Shown here one piece after another: positions 1 to 11,397 of a DNA stretch of 64,000 bases (its first letter is position 1; every line of letters starts with the position of its first letter). The notes beneath the pieces were generated by a model. That model was not told the DNA's origin. It was given only the letters and a program-made list of their open reading frames with translations, and searched no databases. Source of the stretch: Aquilaria yunnanensis. Taxonomy: Eukaryota > Streptophyta > Magnoliopsida > Malvales > Thymelaeaceae. The stretch is from the NCBI GenBank assembly GCA_039654915.1, contig CM077597.1, positions 31,160,001 through 31,224,000 of the forward strand, written 5' to 3'. Both the position numbers and the translations under genes were made by a program.

Positions 1-1870
1 CTCATTTTCTAAGGTTTCAATCCAAAAAAAAAAAAGGGGAATGACCATGGTTTTTTCATTCACCTTCAATGAATAATAACCTCTAAATTCCAGTATAAGG
101 GTTTACTTCTATTGTAGAAGTGTATATATAGAGTAGATCTTGGCGCCACAAAGTGAAAAGGTGCAAAAAATTAGAACATGGTGAACTTTGGGTGGAAAAT
201 AAGTGATACTTATTTGACTCAAAACCTCAGGATATAAATGATAATTTATATCTAAAATCATGTGCACCTAATCGTACCATGTGCAATTGGCAAACCCTAA
301 AGAATTCCTTTTCGATCTAAAGGTACAATCCAAAAAGTGGGAGTGTTTTGAAGGAAACTAAAATTTGTGAGAGAAAATTAATGATAAATTTGGGAGAAGA
401 ATTTTGTGATACACATGGGATAAATTGCTTTGAGGCATCGTATTTAACTAGGGTCAAATATCAATGACACTTCATGCATTATGACACTTGTCTAGCTCTT
501 TATGCATTATCATACTTGTTTAGCACTATAAACATTATTTTATTAGGCCTGCAAGGTTAGTGCTCCCTTAACTCAGAAGTGGTTCAGCTAACAACTAGAG
601 ATGATCCCATTTGTTAACTTTTCATCAAGTGAGAAGTACACTTGTCACATGATTAGAAGAGTCATAAGCTAAACAATGAAAAAAAGCAACTTTAGTCAGC
701 TTATAAGACAGTGACCTTTTAAACAAACTCAAATAAGCAACTAAAAAAAAATGCAACACATCTAAATTATGCAAGAACAAGTTTAAGCAGAAGAACAACA
801 CGAAAAATTATGCAACAACAAGTTTAAATAGGATGGACCAACTTACTGTGCTACAATTTCTTGTGTGGCCAAGCATTAATCAGAAGTTTATCTGAAATTT
901 AGGTTGGTCTCATGAATTTTCAGTGTGAATGTGGTGCTTTAAGGTTTGGCATTAATACACCAGTGTATGAGATATAGTGCTCTAGTAGTAGTAGAGTCAT
1001 GATGAGAACAATTTTCATGCTTGTTGTTTAGCATTGTTGGTATTCAATATCTAAAAGTTTATAGGTTTAGGAGTTTAAATGGTAGAGAACTAAATGTTCA
1101 AGAACAATCTTTAGTTCACTAGTTTGACTTGCATGTTGACTTACAACAATACTTATTAGTTATTCATGAAATTTCATGGATAAGTATAGACAAGTATTAG
1201 GGAACCAACAGAATTGGTTTAGTATGTCGCAAATTTTGACTTAAAGTTGACTTTCAAATTTACAAAAGTTTTGGACCTAAATTTTTACAGGTGTTTTTAA
1301 CTCCACATTCTGGACTTGTCCAAGTTCTCAGAACAGAATCTTGACCTTAGAACTTCAACTGCACTTACTAATTCATCATGGTAGTAATATGCCTAAAATA
1401 TTAATCACCCTACTAAAAAATTTGTGTCTTGTGTGAAGGTACTGTTATAGTGCAACTTCATGCATTATGACATTTGTTTACCCTCAACTTCATGCATTAT
1501 GAAAATTTGCTTAATTATCTGTGACAGGCCCTATAGTTCTGCCTTAATTAAGTCTTAGTTTAGTACTTAAAATGCTCAACCAAGTATTAACCAAGTTGCT
1601 ATTTTGACAGATTTCCCTAGTGCTACTAGTTCTGCCCACATAGTGATACCTCTTTACTATTCAGTGTAGGAGTGTTATGGGTTTAAGCAAGAAAGCAATA
1701 CTTTTAACAACCAAGTAGTTATTGTTTGAAACATGAGAAAGAAGTTTGGTTTAAAACTGATCAACCAAAACAACTTGAGTGCAAAAGTTCTATAGACGTC
1801 ATTGTTAAGACTAAATTGTACATCTAAATGAAAACATTTTTTTTTTGAAAAAAAAGCATAACGCTACTAG
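1..1870. other. Non-coding flank, probably CACTA 3' region
   Basis: AT-rich sequence with no supportable reading frame. It lies downstream of the minus-strand CACTA genes and holds a scattered ATGCATTAT-type motif (separate entry). No CACTA terminus was found, so the element may extend past the window edge or be degraded. Confidence 0.5.
469..1513. repeat. Dispersed subterminal-like motif, four copies
   Basis: The motif CTTCATGCATTATGACACTTG occurs in recognisable form at about 469-491, 499-522, 1453-1480 and 1485-1513, as two close pairs nearly 1 kb apart. Short repeats near the ends are usual in CACTA elements, where the element's own DNA-binding protein binds them. The assignment rests on position next to CACTA genes and is an inference. 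Confidence 0.45.
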
Positions 1871-2533
1871 TTAATCTATTATGTCATCTTCCTCATTCTC
1901 ATCGAAGATGTCTTCTTCAAGTAAGGCATGGTCACCTTCTTCCTTAAAATATGGATCACTAGGGTCTTTATTCAAGATATTATAGATCTCTTGAACCACA
2001 TGGGTTAGAATTATTTCAACATCATTATCACCTCTACACAGAGGGTGACATATCTTATTTATATCACACAACTCAAGTGCCCTGCTAAAATATTCACACT
2101 CTTCTTGTTGGAAGGCTTCATCATCATTCATCATGTTTTCCATTTCTAAGATAGGCATATTGTATAAATCTCAAGGCTGATGCCTAATTACAACCAACCA
2201 ATTAGGATCTTGCACATCAAGAACACAGTACACTTACTCTGCTTGTGAAGTTAAGATAAACAAGTCAACGGTCTTTAGAAGCCTTTTGCTATTGACACTC
2301 GTAAAGCCATGTTGATCAAATCTATAACCAGGTCCTTTATGTTCCAAATCCCACCAATCACACTTGAAGATAACTACTTTTTTATTTCTTAAATAATCCA
2401 ACTTGTATATGTTCCTTAAAACTCCATAGGATTCTTTAATGGATGAATCATCCAAACGCACTAGCACACCACTGTTTTGTGTTTTCAGGTTTTTTTCACA
2501 ATTGATTGTATGCAACTTATAACCATTCACCAA
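1871..2533 (-). pseudogene. CACTA-associated DUF4216 protein, degraded
   Basis: The first 99 codons (2533-2234) match the DUF4216 domain found downstream of TNP2 transposase in plant CACTA elements. The NGYKLHT, TQNSGV, FKCDWWDL and LTSQAE stretches are characteristic. Reading continues past 2234 in another frame with a VQDPNWLVVIRHQP-like stretch, then a stop where the family has an arginine. The segment 2158-1871 encodes an acidic tail (many D and E) typical of the C-terminus. Biochemical role is unknown. At least one stop and one frame change make it non-functional. Confidence 0.8.
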
Positions 2534-2683
2534 GTAACAACTATATCGCCTAGCAACCTAGAGAGGAAATTGAGCCAAACTATGAATATCATCTTCCATC
2601 GATCTTTCTCCATATAGTTTTGTTGCCTACAAATTCATAGCTGACGTGATTTTCTAAAATCATAATACTACAATAGTTTTTGG

Positions 2684-2721
2684 TAATATATATATATATA
2701 TATAGACACACACACACACAC
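2684..2721. repeat. (TA)n(CA)n compound microsatellite
   Basis: About ten TA repeats followed directly by about eight CA repeats, between the two CACTA domain remnants. Confidence 0.9.
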
Positions 2722-2944
2722 TAATCCATAGCACAAACTTTGTGTTATGGTCGAAGATTTGAAAAGAGCACCCAAACATGAAACCAGCAGGGGAATTCAA
2801 TACTATGTTTCTTGGATATATTTTTATAACCTTATCCAGCCAACTCTTTCTTGTGGTCCCTGTTAAGTGTTTTGGTGTTGAGGTAAAAAATTTTAAAAAT
2901 AATAAATCTCATAAAATAAACTCATATAATATAAGGCATGACAT

Positions 2945-3363
2945 AATCACAATTGCTGAGGATGTAAATTGAGCCTAATTGATATCTTCTAAGCTTAAAG
3001 AAACAATTTCATAACCACCAAATGTTTGACCAGGTTGTCTAAAGACTTCAATTTTGGCTTCTTTGGTATTCCTATTACCATTACCATCATTCCATGAAAC
3101 CCTATTAAATATGGTTTATTCTCCTTCCATATATCTAGAATAGAAGGTAAGTCACTCATTTGCTAAATAGCCCACAGCTATCGAGCCTTCCGGATGAGCC
3201 TTGTTTCGAACATATGATTTTAGGGTGTGTAAATACCTAAAATGTGGAAACAAATACATAAGATCTTTTAGAAATAAATAACTGAAATTATATTTTTCAC
3301 TACACATACCTTTATACCTGATACATTTAATGATATTCAACTGGTCCAACAATTTTAGCCTCT
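2945..3363 (-). pseudogene. CACTA-associated DUF4218 fragment
   Basis: Minus-strand translation from 3352 gives a stretch ending LKSYVRNKAHPEGSIAVGY, the most conserved part of DUF4218, a domain of CACTA transposon proteins. In the next 200 bases further pieces of the family are visible in other frames (VFRQPGQTFGG, then SLSLEDIN before a stop). The N-terminal half is absent because Copia sequence begins at about 3364. Function of the domain is unknown. Confidence 0.75.
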
Positions 3364-4189
3364 TTTGCCAAATGTACAGCCAAATGCACCATCACATCAA
3401 AAAATGAAGGTGGGAAGATCATCTTCAGCTTGCATAATGTCACATGGTATAACTTTTTCTAGATCTCAGTGTCCAAGTACACCTGAGGAGAGAGAGTGCA
3501 TGAGTAAGATTTCATATGCCTCAGCAATTGGATCTATCATGTATGCCATGATATGTACTCGTCCCGATGTCTCGTATGCCTTGAGCATGATGAGCAGGTA
3601 CCAATCAAACCCGGTGAAAGTCACTGGATAACTGTTAAGAACATCCTTAAGTACTTATGAAGGACTAAGGATGCATTCTTGGTCTTTGTGGGCAAAGATG
3701 AGCTCATTGTAAGGGGTTACACCGATACTAGCTTCCAATCAGATATGGATGATTTTAGGTCACAATCTGGTTATGTGTTTTGTATTGGAGGTGGTGTTGT
3801 GAGCTGGAAAAGTTCAAAGCAAGAGACAGTAGCCGACTCTACAACAGAATTTGAGTACATTGCTGCCTCTGATGCTACGAAAGAGGCAATTTGGATCAAT
3901 AAGTTTATCACAGAACTTGGAGCTAAGCATTGTCGACCTGATAGAGCTCTACTGTGACAACAATGGAACAATCGCACAGGCTAAGGAATCGTGATCTCAC
4001 CAGCAATCCAAACACACACTCTGACGCTATCATCTCATCAGGGAGATCATTGAGAGGGGTGATGTAAGGATATGCAGGACTTCGACAGACAACAACATTG
4101 CTGATCCGCTAACAAAGCCCCTTACGCAGCAGAAGCATGATAGCCATTCTAGGTCCATCGGTACTAGATACATGGATGATTGGCTTTAG
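3364..4189 (+). pseudogene. Copia RT C-terminus and RNase H
   Basis: The translation includes the Copia signatures YASAIGSIMYAMICTRPD (3525-3580), GYTDTSFQSD (RNase H, first catalytic Asp), SWKSSKQETVADSTTE (catalytic Asp region) and, after a frame change near 3948, YCDNNGTIAQ and NNIADPLTKPL. It closes with MDDWL and TAG at 4187-4189, the usual Copia polyprotein end. A stop at about 3630 and frame changes near 3640 and 3950 break the reading frame. Confidence 0.9.
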
Positions 4190-4203
4190 TGCAAGTGGGA
4201 GAT
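4190..4203 (+). other. Copia polypurine tract
   Basis: TGCAAGTGGGAGAT lies directly before the LTR's TGTTAG start and after the pol stop. This AAGTGGGAGATTGTTAG context is standard for plant Copia elements and fixes the LTR's 5' edge. Confidence 0.85.
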
Positions 4204-5617
4204 TGTTAGTGTTATGCCCAAAAGCCAATCATGAGATGATTCTATTTTGCACATTGAGTCATGATATTTTATTAAGGCATTAATCCAGTAATTATGTTTG
4301 TTGTTTTGTTTCTGCGTAATGTAATAAACATAATTATAACCCTAGAATAATGATAATCTTAAATGTCCCTAGTCTAGTATTATCTTGGAGCGGGTTATAA
4401 TAATACATAACGACTAGCATATGTGGAGACTAATATGAGATCTGTAGTCTACATATGGGTACAAGTTGGAGAACTTGTGGACTGGACCGACCCACCATGA
4501 GAATGCTACATGGATCGTTATATGAGTGTCATAAGTGATTTTCATAATGATCATGGTATGTGTAGTCCTTTGACCTAAGATCATCAAGGTTCCCTACATG
4601 TGAGTCACATATTTTGATACTTCCCTTTGTTGCTCGTAACTAAGTGGACTTGAAGGAGGTCATTGGGTATGTCACATATCATGTGGAGGGTTTTGTATGA
4701 TCAAGATGGGATTTTTCCCTCTTATGTAACAGGAGTGATATCTTCGGGCCCCTTGATAGAGTGAGACTTAGAAAATGCGTGATCATGCTTTGATGAGTTG
4801 ATATACGATATCAATGTCATCAGTTTAAGTTAGTCCACTCGGTAATCAAGAAACCAAAGATTGGGCTATATGAGAGTGACACATTCCATGTCTCGTGCTT
4901 AGTCTTGATATCTTGGACAAAGGGACAATGACATATATGGATAATGATCATAAAGGTTTAGTCGAATCATCGATAATCTTGTCACTTGGGTAGCAATGAT
5001 GTGTTGCTAGACACCACTCATTGCTTATGATCATAAATGTGATTTATGATCATTGGCATCGTGGTAAGAGCCTATTGGGTCGCACACATAAAGCCTGTTT
5101 GGATTATTTGAGTGCACGGGCTAATTTATTAGGGTTATGATTTCATGATAATTTCGTGTTAATAATTGGCCCAAAAGTTGAGCCATTATTGAGCCTGAAA
5201 TTAAAGCCTAATTGGATTAGGGCTTTGAAACCCATTAGGCCTGGAAGTTGAGTCTCACTATAAATACATTATATAGTGAAATATTCGCAAGCCTTACCCC
5301 AGCCTCCCAAAAGTGCCCAAAAGTGACAGTCGTACTCTTCTTTTGCTATTCCTTGGAGGACGCAAGCTACCACTGCGAGCATAAGAGAAACACATCTACC
5401 GGGATGTGGTGGAGGCGTGGTAATCCCAAGAGGCTTGTGTGGATACCGTAGATAGCTTGAACACATCAACTGTTTAGGTTTTGTGATTCGACTCAATAGT
5501 TGGGTGAAAGATCTCTACCGAAATTAGGTAAGAAAATTTTCAAACATCCAGTTTACCCCATTTTACTTGGATCCTGGAGGGTTTCGATTATACTCCGCTG
5601 CGCTTGTTTGGCTCCCA
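4204..5617 (+). repeat. Copia 3' LTR (copy 1 of family)
   Basis: Starts TGTTAGTGTTATGCCC just after the polypurine tract and runs about 1.41 kb. It aligns along its length with the solo LTRs at 22910 and 33210, with scattered substitutions. A TATA box (TATAAATA) at 5259-5266 follows CTCAC, as in the other copies, and marks the likely LTR promoter. The other copies end in about ten more bases (ACCCAACA or ACCCATCA), so this copy seems clipped near GCTCCCA. Confidence 0.88.
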
Positions 5618-7105
5618 GAGAATGGAGTAGGTGCACATCTTTTCTCTTGCTTCTTATTGAAGGATGACTCATTTTTTTTGCCATTTGTGAGCACACGGTA
5701 GGAAGTGCCTATGGTCTATGTGTGAAAGCTTCCTTGCAAATTTCAAATAGAGTGCACAAGTGTCCTTGTGGCAACATGGGCATGCAAGGTACCCTTTAGT
5801 CGACCACCCTCCCAAGTATGCATATGCTAGAAAATTGCTAATTATATACAATACTGTAGCACGTAGATTGAAGTTCTACTTACTGTGAGCATCAAATGTC
5901 TCCACCCCAACATTCTACAACTTTTTCAGCTTATCAATTAAAGGCTCCAAGTAAACATCGATATCCATACCAGGAGTTTTCAGGTCAGGGATTATCAAGA
6001 AAGGATGTAGTTAGGTTGCTTCAGGCACATCCATGGGGGTAAGTTGTACGGTATGAGGACAACTAACCAAATACTATGTTAGGAACTCATGTTCTCGAAT
6101 GATTGAAATCCATCACTTGCTAAAGCAAGTCTCACATTTTGTGGCTCCAACGTAAAGCTTTTCTGTTGATCGTTAAATGATTTCCAAGCTTTGGAGTTTA
6201 CTGGATGTGTCATTACTCTCTCCTCTGACTTATGGTCTTTACGCCATCTCATATGAGAGGCCATTTTTCTAGACATTTATAGCCTTTGTAATCTTGGTGT
6301 GATTGAAAAGTATCTCAAAATCTTATGGGGAACCTTTCTTGCCCTTGAAGAATTAGCATTACATTTCCACTGAGGTGTATGGCAAATAGGGCATTGCTCA
6401 AACTCAGCATATTTGCCTCGATAGAGGATACAATCATTCAGACATGCATCTATTTTCTCATAACCTAGTCCTAAACTTTCAATAATTTTTTTTGCCTCAT
6501 AATAGCTTGATGGAATGGTTGCTCCTTCAAGAAGTACCTCCCTTAACAAATTCATTAGGGAATCAAAAGAAGCATCACTCCAATGATGTAGACATTTTAA
6601 GTGAAGCATCTTAATGATGAATGAAAATTTGGAGCTCTTACATCCAGAATATAACTCCTACTATGCATCCCTCAATAGTTCAAAAAATTTTGAGGCACTA
6701 GAATTAGGCTGTTCACACGTGTTCCCATTATCAGGGTTGAATGCATTTTCATTTCCAAATTAATCAATATCCATATCTACCATCCCATATGCATCTTCTA
6801 GTAACTCGTTGGACTCATTACATTCTTTAGAGTTGTCATTACTTCCTGGTGTAAGTTGCTCAGTTACATTCTTGCCATGAAGGTCCCAGTTTTTATAAGT
6901 CTCATGAACCACATGCTTAAGTAGATGCAACCTAACAACACATCTCTTATTAAACTCGAGGTTCCAGCAAGCTATAGCAAGGGCATCTAATGGTATCTTT
7001 AACACCCAGTTGACTGAAAGCAAATTCAAGATTACTATCTACTCCTTCAGTATAAAGGTGACTAGCCTTATCAAAAACTTCCATCCAGGCCTTGTTCGGC
7101 ACCAT
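5618..7105 (-). pseudogene. CACTA TNP2-like transposase (Transposase_21), degraded
   Basis: The N-terminal motif MVPNKAWMEVF starts at 7105 and is followed by a cysteine-rich RCPCYS stretch. Later come KIIESLGLGYEKIDACLNDC (about 6490-6420), a CPICHTPQWKC zinc-type pair, RNVRLALASDGF-like sequence (6150-6090), PWMCLKQPN, DIDVYLEPLI (5975-5945), GGWSTKGYLACPCC (5810-5760) and HIDHRHFLPCAHKWQ (5720-5675). These follow the order of plant TNP2 transposases, which excise and reinsert CACTA elements. Stops and frameshifts occur at about 6930, 6750, 6680, 6280 and 6080, and the C-terminal part is lost at the Copia junction. Confidence 0.88.
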
Positions 7106-8329
7106 ATCCTAGTTAAGTTAATAAGATTATTAGGATTTTTTTATTCCACAACAATTTTTCTTATCAGAATATCTAAGAATTAGTAAAGAGACAGGCAACA
7201 CATAAAACAACAGAAAGCACAAAGAAACTACCAATCAAATGTAAAATTCAATCTTTTATGAGTAGTGTAACTAACCTAGCTTCCTCTATGCTGTTATACA
7301 ATTGATGCAAGTAGGCATTCTATTTTCTTACTGGGTGGACGAACATAAAAGGATGAATTAGAACCAAATGAACAAATAGGTCTGGGACTTCTTGATACAA
7401 AATATACCAACACATAGCTGCACATATAGATAATTTAACATTCTTAAGCATGCTAACTAGCTAAATAAAGAATAAATATATAAAGAAGGGGATAGAGTGC
7501 TCTATTACGTTATATAAGATTCATTTAAGACTATATATAAATTCAACAGAAAATGTGAAAAAAAATAATTAAAAATACAATGGGAAAAACACAAGGCAGC
7601 AGCAAGATAACATCATAAACGGGTAGCATGATGCTAATTTTAAGTTTCAAAACAATAAAATGGGGTTTGAAAAGGGGTTCCCACTAGTTAGGCTTCAAAC
7701 TTCACTACTGAAGCGTGAAGAGAAAATTCACGGTTTATAATAGATATTTTTATTGTACCAATTCTACTTTATGTGACTGAACAAGAATTGTAACAATTCT
7801 TGTTCTAACTGACATAGCAATGAAGGTCTGTAAAAGAGCTAAAAAAATACAGTAGCTAATTGCCTTATAGTTAATCAACCGCCTACATAATTTTCCCAAA
7901 CAACCCATTATATACATAATTTTCTTTTTTTTTTCTACTCAAAAAATTCACTTAAAAAAAATGCCTAATCTTTACTAATTGGTTCAAGACTTTACATAAA
8001 AAAAAAGTGAAAATGGAAAAAACAATATGCATTTAGTCCAAAAAGCATCAAAACTTACAAGCCAAACTCGGATTCAAGCCTTATCAAAAACCCCAAATTA
8101 ATTGTGTTGATCCTATCGTATTGGCAACCATTATCCCATAAAACCTTCTTCTTCGGCTGAGTATTTGCAAGAAGCTGAGTATCATAACTTCAATTCAAAC
8201 AAGCTGATTGACAATAGAGCTTGTTGAGAACCTGGCAGTGTCTCGCTTGTACGTTAGTTGAGTTTTTTCTTTACTTCACAGCCAACCTCTTCCGGTACTC
8301 CCACGTCTTCTATGATAGTATGGATATAG
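7106..8329. other. AT-rich non-coding region upstream of TNP2
   Basis: No supportable gene. The stretch contains homopolymer A/T runs and probably includes the 5' region of the CACTA element. No CACTA terminus was recognised. Confidence 0.5.
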
Positions 8330-9834
8330 TGCACACATATCCAATTAGACATAATGCTGATTTTACAATTTTACCCTTTATATTTGCAAAAAAAATTTTA
8401 CAATTCTTATTCTAGAAGGCCATTGTGTTTCCAAGTGAGATTGGAGTGATCCAGACCATAGGCGGCACCAAGCAGATTTCGAGCTGACTCTGAGATGACG
8501 GCGATGGTTTGGTGCTGATGGCACAATGCGTGGTGTGGATCTCTTAAAATCCTGAGGCGATTCCAACCGATGACAATGGTGCTGTGGCACTTCAAGGCTA
8601 GGCAATCTGAGGTGACTAGAGGATATCATAGGCAATTCGAGCCCCATATTGTCGGAGATTCGAGGCGAGGCAAGGAGAGAATACTGGGGAAGATGGTGGT
8701 TGATGATGAGCGGCGAAGGCAGATCTAGGAACAGTGGTAGATAGAGATCCAAAAGTGGTGGTTGAAGCAGATCTAGGACCGGTAACGAAAGGAGGAGAAA
8801 GAGGCGCAGCTACGATGGGGGCAGAGGTACGTCCGCTAAGGCACGATGCTAAGTGAGGATCGCCTAAAATCTGAGCCGATACGAGTTGAGGATCTATGGA
8901 AATCCAAGGTGAGGTGAGGCGAGAAGACTGTAGAAGACATTTTAAAATTTAATGTAGACATTTTTTTTATTTTGAATACATTTATTTGTTAGGGAAATAA
9001 ATTATTTACATATTGCTTCAAACATTTTTTAATTTTTCTTTATACACTTTTACACGACATTTTAATGGTTATTTAGACAATTTTTTTTTATTTCATATAC
9101 ATTTCTTTTATCAAAAAAATAAATTGTTTGCATGTTGCTTTAGACATTTTGTAAATTTTCTTTAGATACTTTTACACATTCAGTTAGACACGTTTTCATT
9201 GTTTCAAATAATTATTTTTGAAGAGAGTAAATTGTTTACATGTGAGTTCAGACACTTCTAAATATTCCTTTAGACACTTTTCAGTATCCATTCAGACACT
9301 TTTCATTGTTTTGAACATTTTTCTTATTTTTTTGATAATAATAAATTATTTGTAAATTACATTAGACACTTTCAAATATTGTATTAGACATTTTTATATA
9401 TTTTTGTAGACACGTTTTCTCATTACTTTAGACATTTTTACAATGATGCATATTCTCACAATGGACAGCGTTGGCAGATGCAATGGCAATAGCGATCAGA
9501 ATTGATGATGAGATCGCAGAGGCATGCGACAATCAATGTGATCTAAACCATAGGAGTGGCCGCAAGATCTGAATGCAAGATCTAGAGAAAGAACGATGAT
9601 GGCAATGTGATTCGGAAGAAGTATGATGACAACAAGATCCTGACATATGATAGTTTGGTGGTGGAGCCGGCACTAGCACGGGTACTGGCATCAGAGAGGA
9701 CAATAGTAGCAAGCTAGGGTTTTTGTATAGAAGAATATTTTAACTAAGGATATTTTTGTCAACATTTATAATGATTTGTCTTATATATAGAAGATTAAAA
9801 GTTGAGTTAGTATGTCTTATTAGATATAGGTGCA
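8330..9834. mobile_element. Possible non-autonomous terminal-inverted-repeat element
   Basis: The 24 bases at 8330-8353 (TGCACACATATCCAATTAGA...) match the reverse complement of 9811-9834 at 20 of 24 positions. The interior holds a GC-richer segment (8400-8930), a degenerate minisatellite (8955-9412) and a second GC-richer segment (9460-9710) that shares short similarity with the first. No transposase-like frame and no clear target duplication were found. The class (Mutator-like, hAT or other) cannot be assigned. Confidence 0.4.
8955..9412. repeat. Degenerate minisatellite, period about 108-119 bp
   Basis: A TAGACA/CAGACA followed by a T-rich run recurs at 8955, 9074, 9185, 9293 and 9407 (spacings 119, 111, 108 and 114). 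Each unit also contains an AATAAATTATTTAC-like stretch and further TTTAGACA motifs. There are four diverged units plus the start of a fifth. Confidence 0.7.
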
Positions 9835-10547
9835 TAATAAAATAACTACCTCTGTAATCGTTCTGTTAGTTAATTACCAAGCACAGATTGGTGGGTTGTG
9901 TCTTTAGCCCATCCTTTTCATTATCCTGCACCCCCTTTTTTTATTGCCAATGTGTGTGTGCGGTGTTTAGAGTTAGTGACCCACGTGCTTCTTTATTGTA
10001 GTTGCTTATATTTTTCTTTATTTTACCTTTTTTTTATGCTATATTACTAAAACTGTTACCAATAAATATAATAATCAAAAGTCAAAGTCATCCTTAAATT
10101 AATATTAATCTAGCGGGAAAGCTAATACTATTCCAAATTTAATATACCACATAAAAAAAAACAATGTCAAATAACCAATAAACTAATCACCCTTATACCA
10201 TATGTATCTATTTCATTAGCCAATTCATTTTAACTCAAGTCAACTGACTTATTTTTGCTTTTACATCTTTTTTGTTTGAAACCAATTTCATTTGAAAGCC
10301 AATATTATGTAAATGAAAAAATCCAATTGAAAGTAAATTTTCATGATGTTGCCAAATTTTATGAATTTTTATTTTTTAATGCCTTAAACTAAAAAAATTC
10401 ATAAAAATTTAATAAGATTAGAAAAATTGTATTTTCAATGAATTATTGCAACTACATAATACTGGCTTTTAACTAATATTAATTCTAGGTAAAATAGACG
10501 TAAGAATAAAAATAAGTTATTTTGAAATCAATTGACAAAGTTCAAAT
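9835..10547. other. AT-rich spacer
   Basis: No gene or clear element seen. It forms the left flank of Tat element 1; the last five bases, CAAAT (10543-10547), are the left half of its probable target duplication. Confidence 0.5.
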
Positions 10548-11397
10548 TGATGGCCAAGGCACTATTGCCCTTCATGCCCTCAAGCTCTGGCGAGGCGCTG
10601 CCCTCGGAGAAGGTGAGTGTCACCCGCGAGGAATGTGAGCACCAACCTCAGGAAAAATGAGGTCCGGCACCCTGATCCCCTGACCTCAGTGACCCACCAT
10701 CACCCTTGGGTAACGGCAAAACTAACCTTGGAAGTATGTGCACTACCACCATCGGTAAGATGACCTGACCAGCTTCGGAGGAGATAGAATCACCATCTTG
10801 AGCAAGGGAAAACACCCCCGAAGGGGATCATCCGCGCCGAGGGGACTCGCGGATAATTGAAGCAACCTCGGCGAAAAGCCCTCCTATCCCGAAGAGGTCT
10901 CTTCCACCGAAGGGATCACGAGATTACGACAAAAAAGGTTAAAGAGCCTCTGACACGCCGCCATTGCACACGTTTTGACACGCCGCCTTCGTACACATCC
11001 TGACACGCAGACCTCCTACGACCTTGACTTCTGCCCAGACGGCCTATAGCCAGCTAGAGGTCCCCATTCCCGAAGGTATGGACTACATCCGACCGAACAC
11101 GTGTCACGATCTGAGCGGGCTATGTCAAACGAACTTCCCCTAAACACACTCCTATAAATATTCGGGAAACTCTCAGGCAAAAAGGGGGGGAGTTTTCTTC
11201 TTCTTCACCTCACCAAATACTAACTTGGGCGTCGGAGGCTCTTTCCCCGGAAAAACACTTCGGGGACCTCCTAACCCTTGTTCTTTGAGTGTTTCAGGCA
11301 ATCTCTCCTAGGAAGTCTCTTCTTAAGACGCTCCCACCTCGCCGAAAGTCCCTTCCAGGCTCACCATGTCATACAGCGAAGATGCCAACAGGCATTA
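10548..11397 (+). repeat. Tat 1 5' LTR
   Basis: Runs from TGATGGCCAAGGC to GGCATTA and has the same length as the 3' LTR. The two differ mostly by transitions scattered along their length. The end is not the usual CA; it was set by the point where the two LTRs stop matching and by the target duplication. A G-box plus TATA box lies at 11098-11160, and at least six CCGAAG/CTTCGG hexamers occur. Confidence 0.92.
11098..11160 (+). promoter_or_regulatory. LTR promoter: G-box/ABRE-like site and TATA box
   Basis: CACGTGTC at 11098-11105 contains a G-box (CACGTG) overlapping the ABRE-type core ACGTGTC. TATAAATA follows at 11153-11160. The same pair with the same spacing is in the 3' LTR (21918 and 21973), and a similar pair is in the nested solo LTR (15511 and 15544). 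This is the likely promoter of the element's genomic RNA. Confidence 0.65.

Larger units (their letters stand above)
3364..5617 (+). mobile_element. 5'-truncated Ty1/Copia retrotransposon
   Basis: This is the 3' end of a Copia element: the end of RT, RNase H, a polypurine tract and one LTR. No 5' LTR, gag, protease or integrase is present, and CACTA coding sequence abuts directly at 3363. The right end is also in CACTA coding sequence: minus-strand transposase continues from 5618 with a PTPFSG stretch. Its LTR matches two solo LTRs at 22910-24324 and 33210-34626. Deletion after insertion best explains the missing 5' part. Confidence 0.85.
1871..7105 (-). mobile_element. CACTA (En/Spm, TNP2 type) transposon remnant
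   Basis: Three protein domains of plant CACTA transposons occur in the expected order on the minus strand: TNP2 transposase (5618-7105), DUF4218 (2945-3363) and DUF4216 (1871-2533). The middle of the gene block is missing where a 5'-truncated Copia element (3364-5617) sits. Coding remnants abut the Copia sequence on both sides, so the insertion together with a deletion removed the C-terminal transposase and the start of DUF4218. All domains have stops or frameshifts. No CACTA terminal repeat was identified on either side. Confidence 0.85.

Noticed and set aside
7681..8260. Possible CACTA left terminus (CACTG-like sequence near 8236 read on the minus strand)
   Set aside because: Only a few matching bases, with no partner end or 3-bp duplication to support it.
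8378..8752. 124-codon minus-strand open frame rich in Leu, Pro and His
   Set aside because: Low-complexity translation of a repeat segment; no family match and no support nearby.
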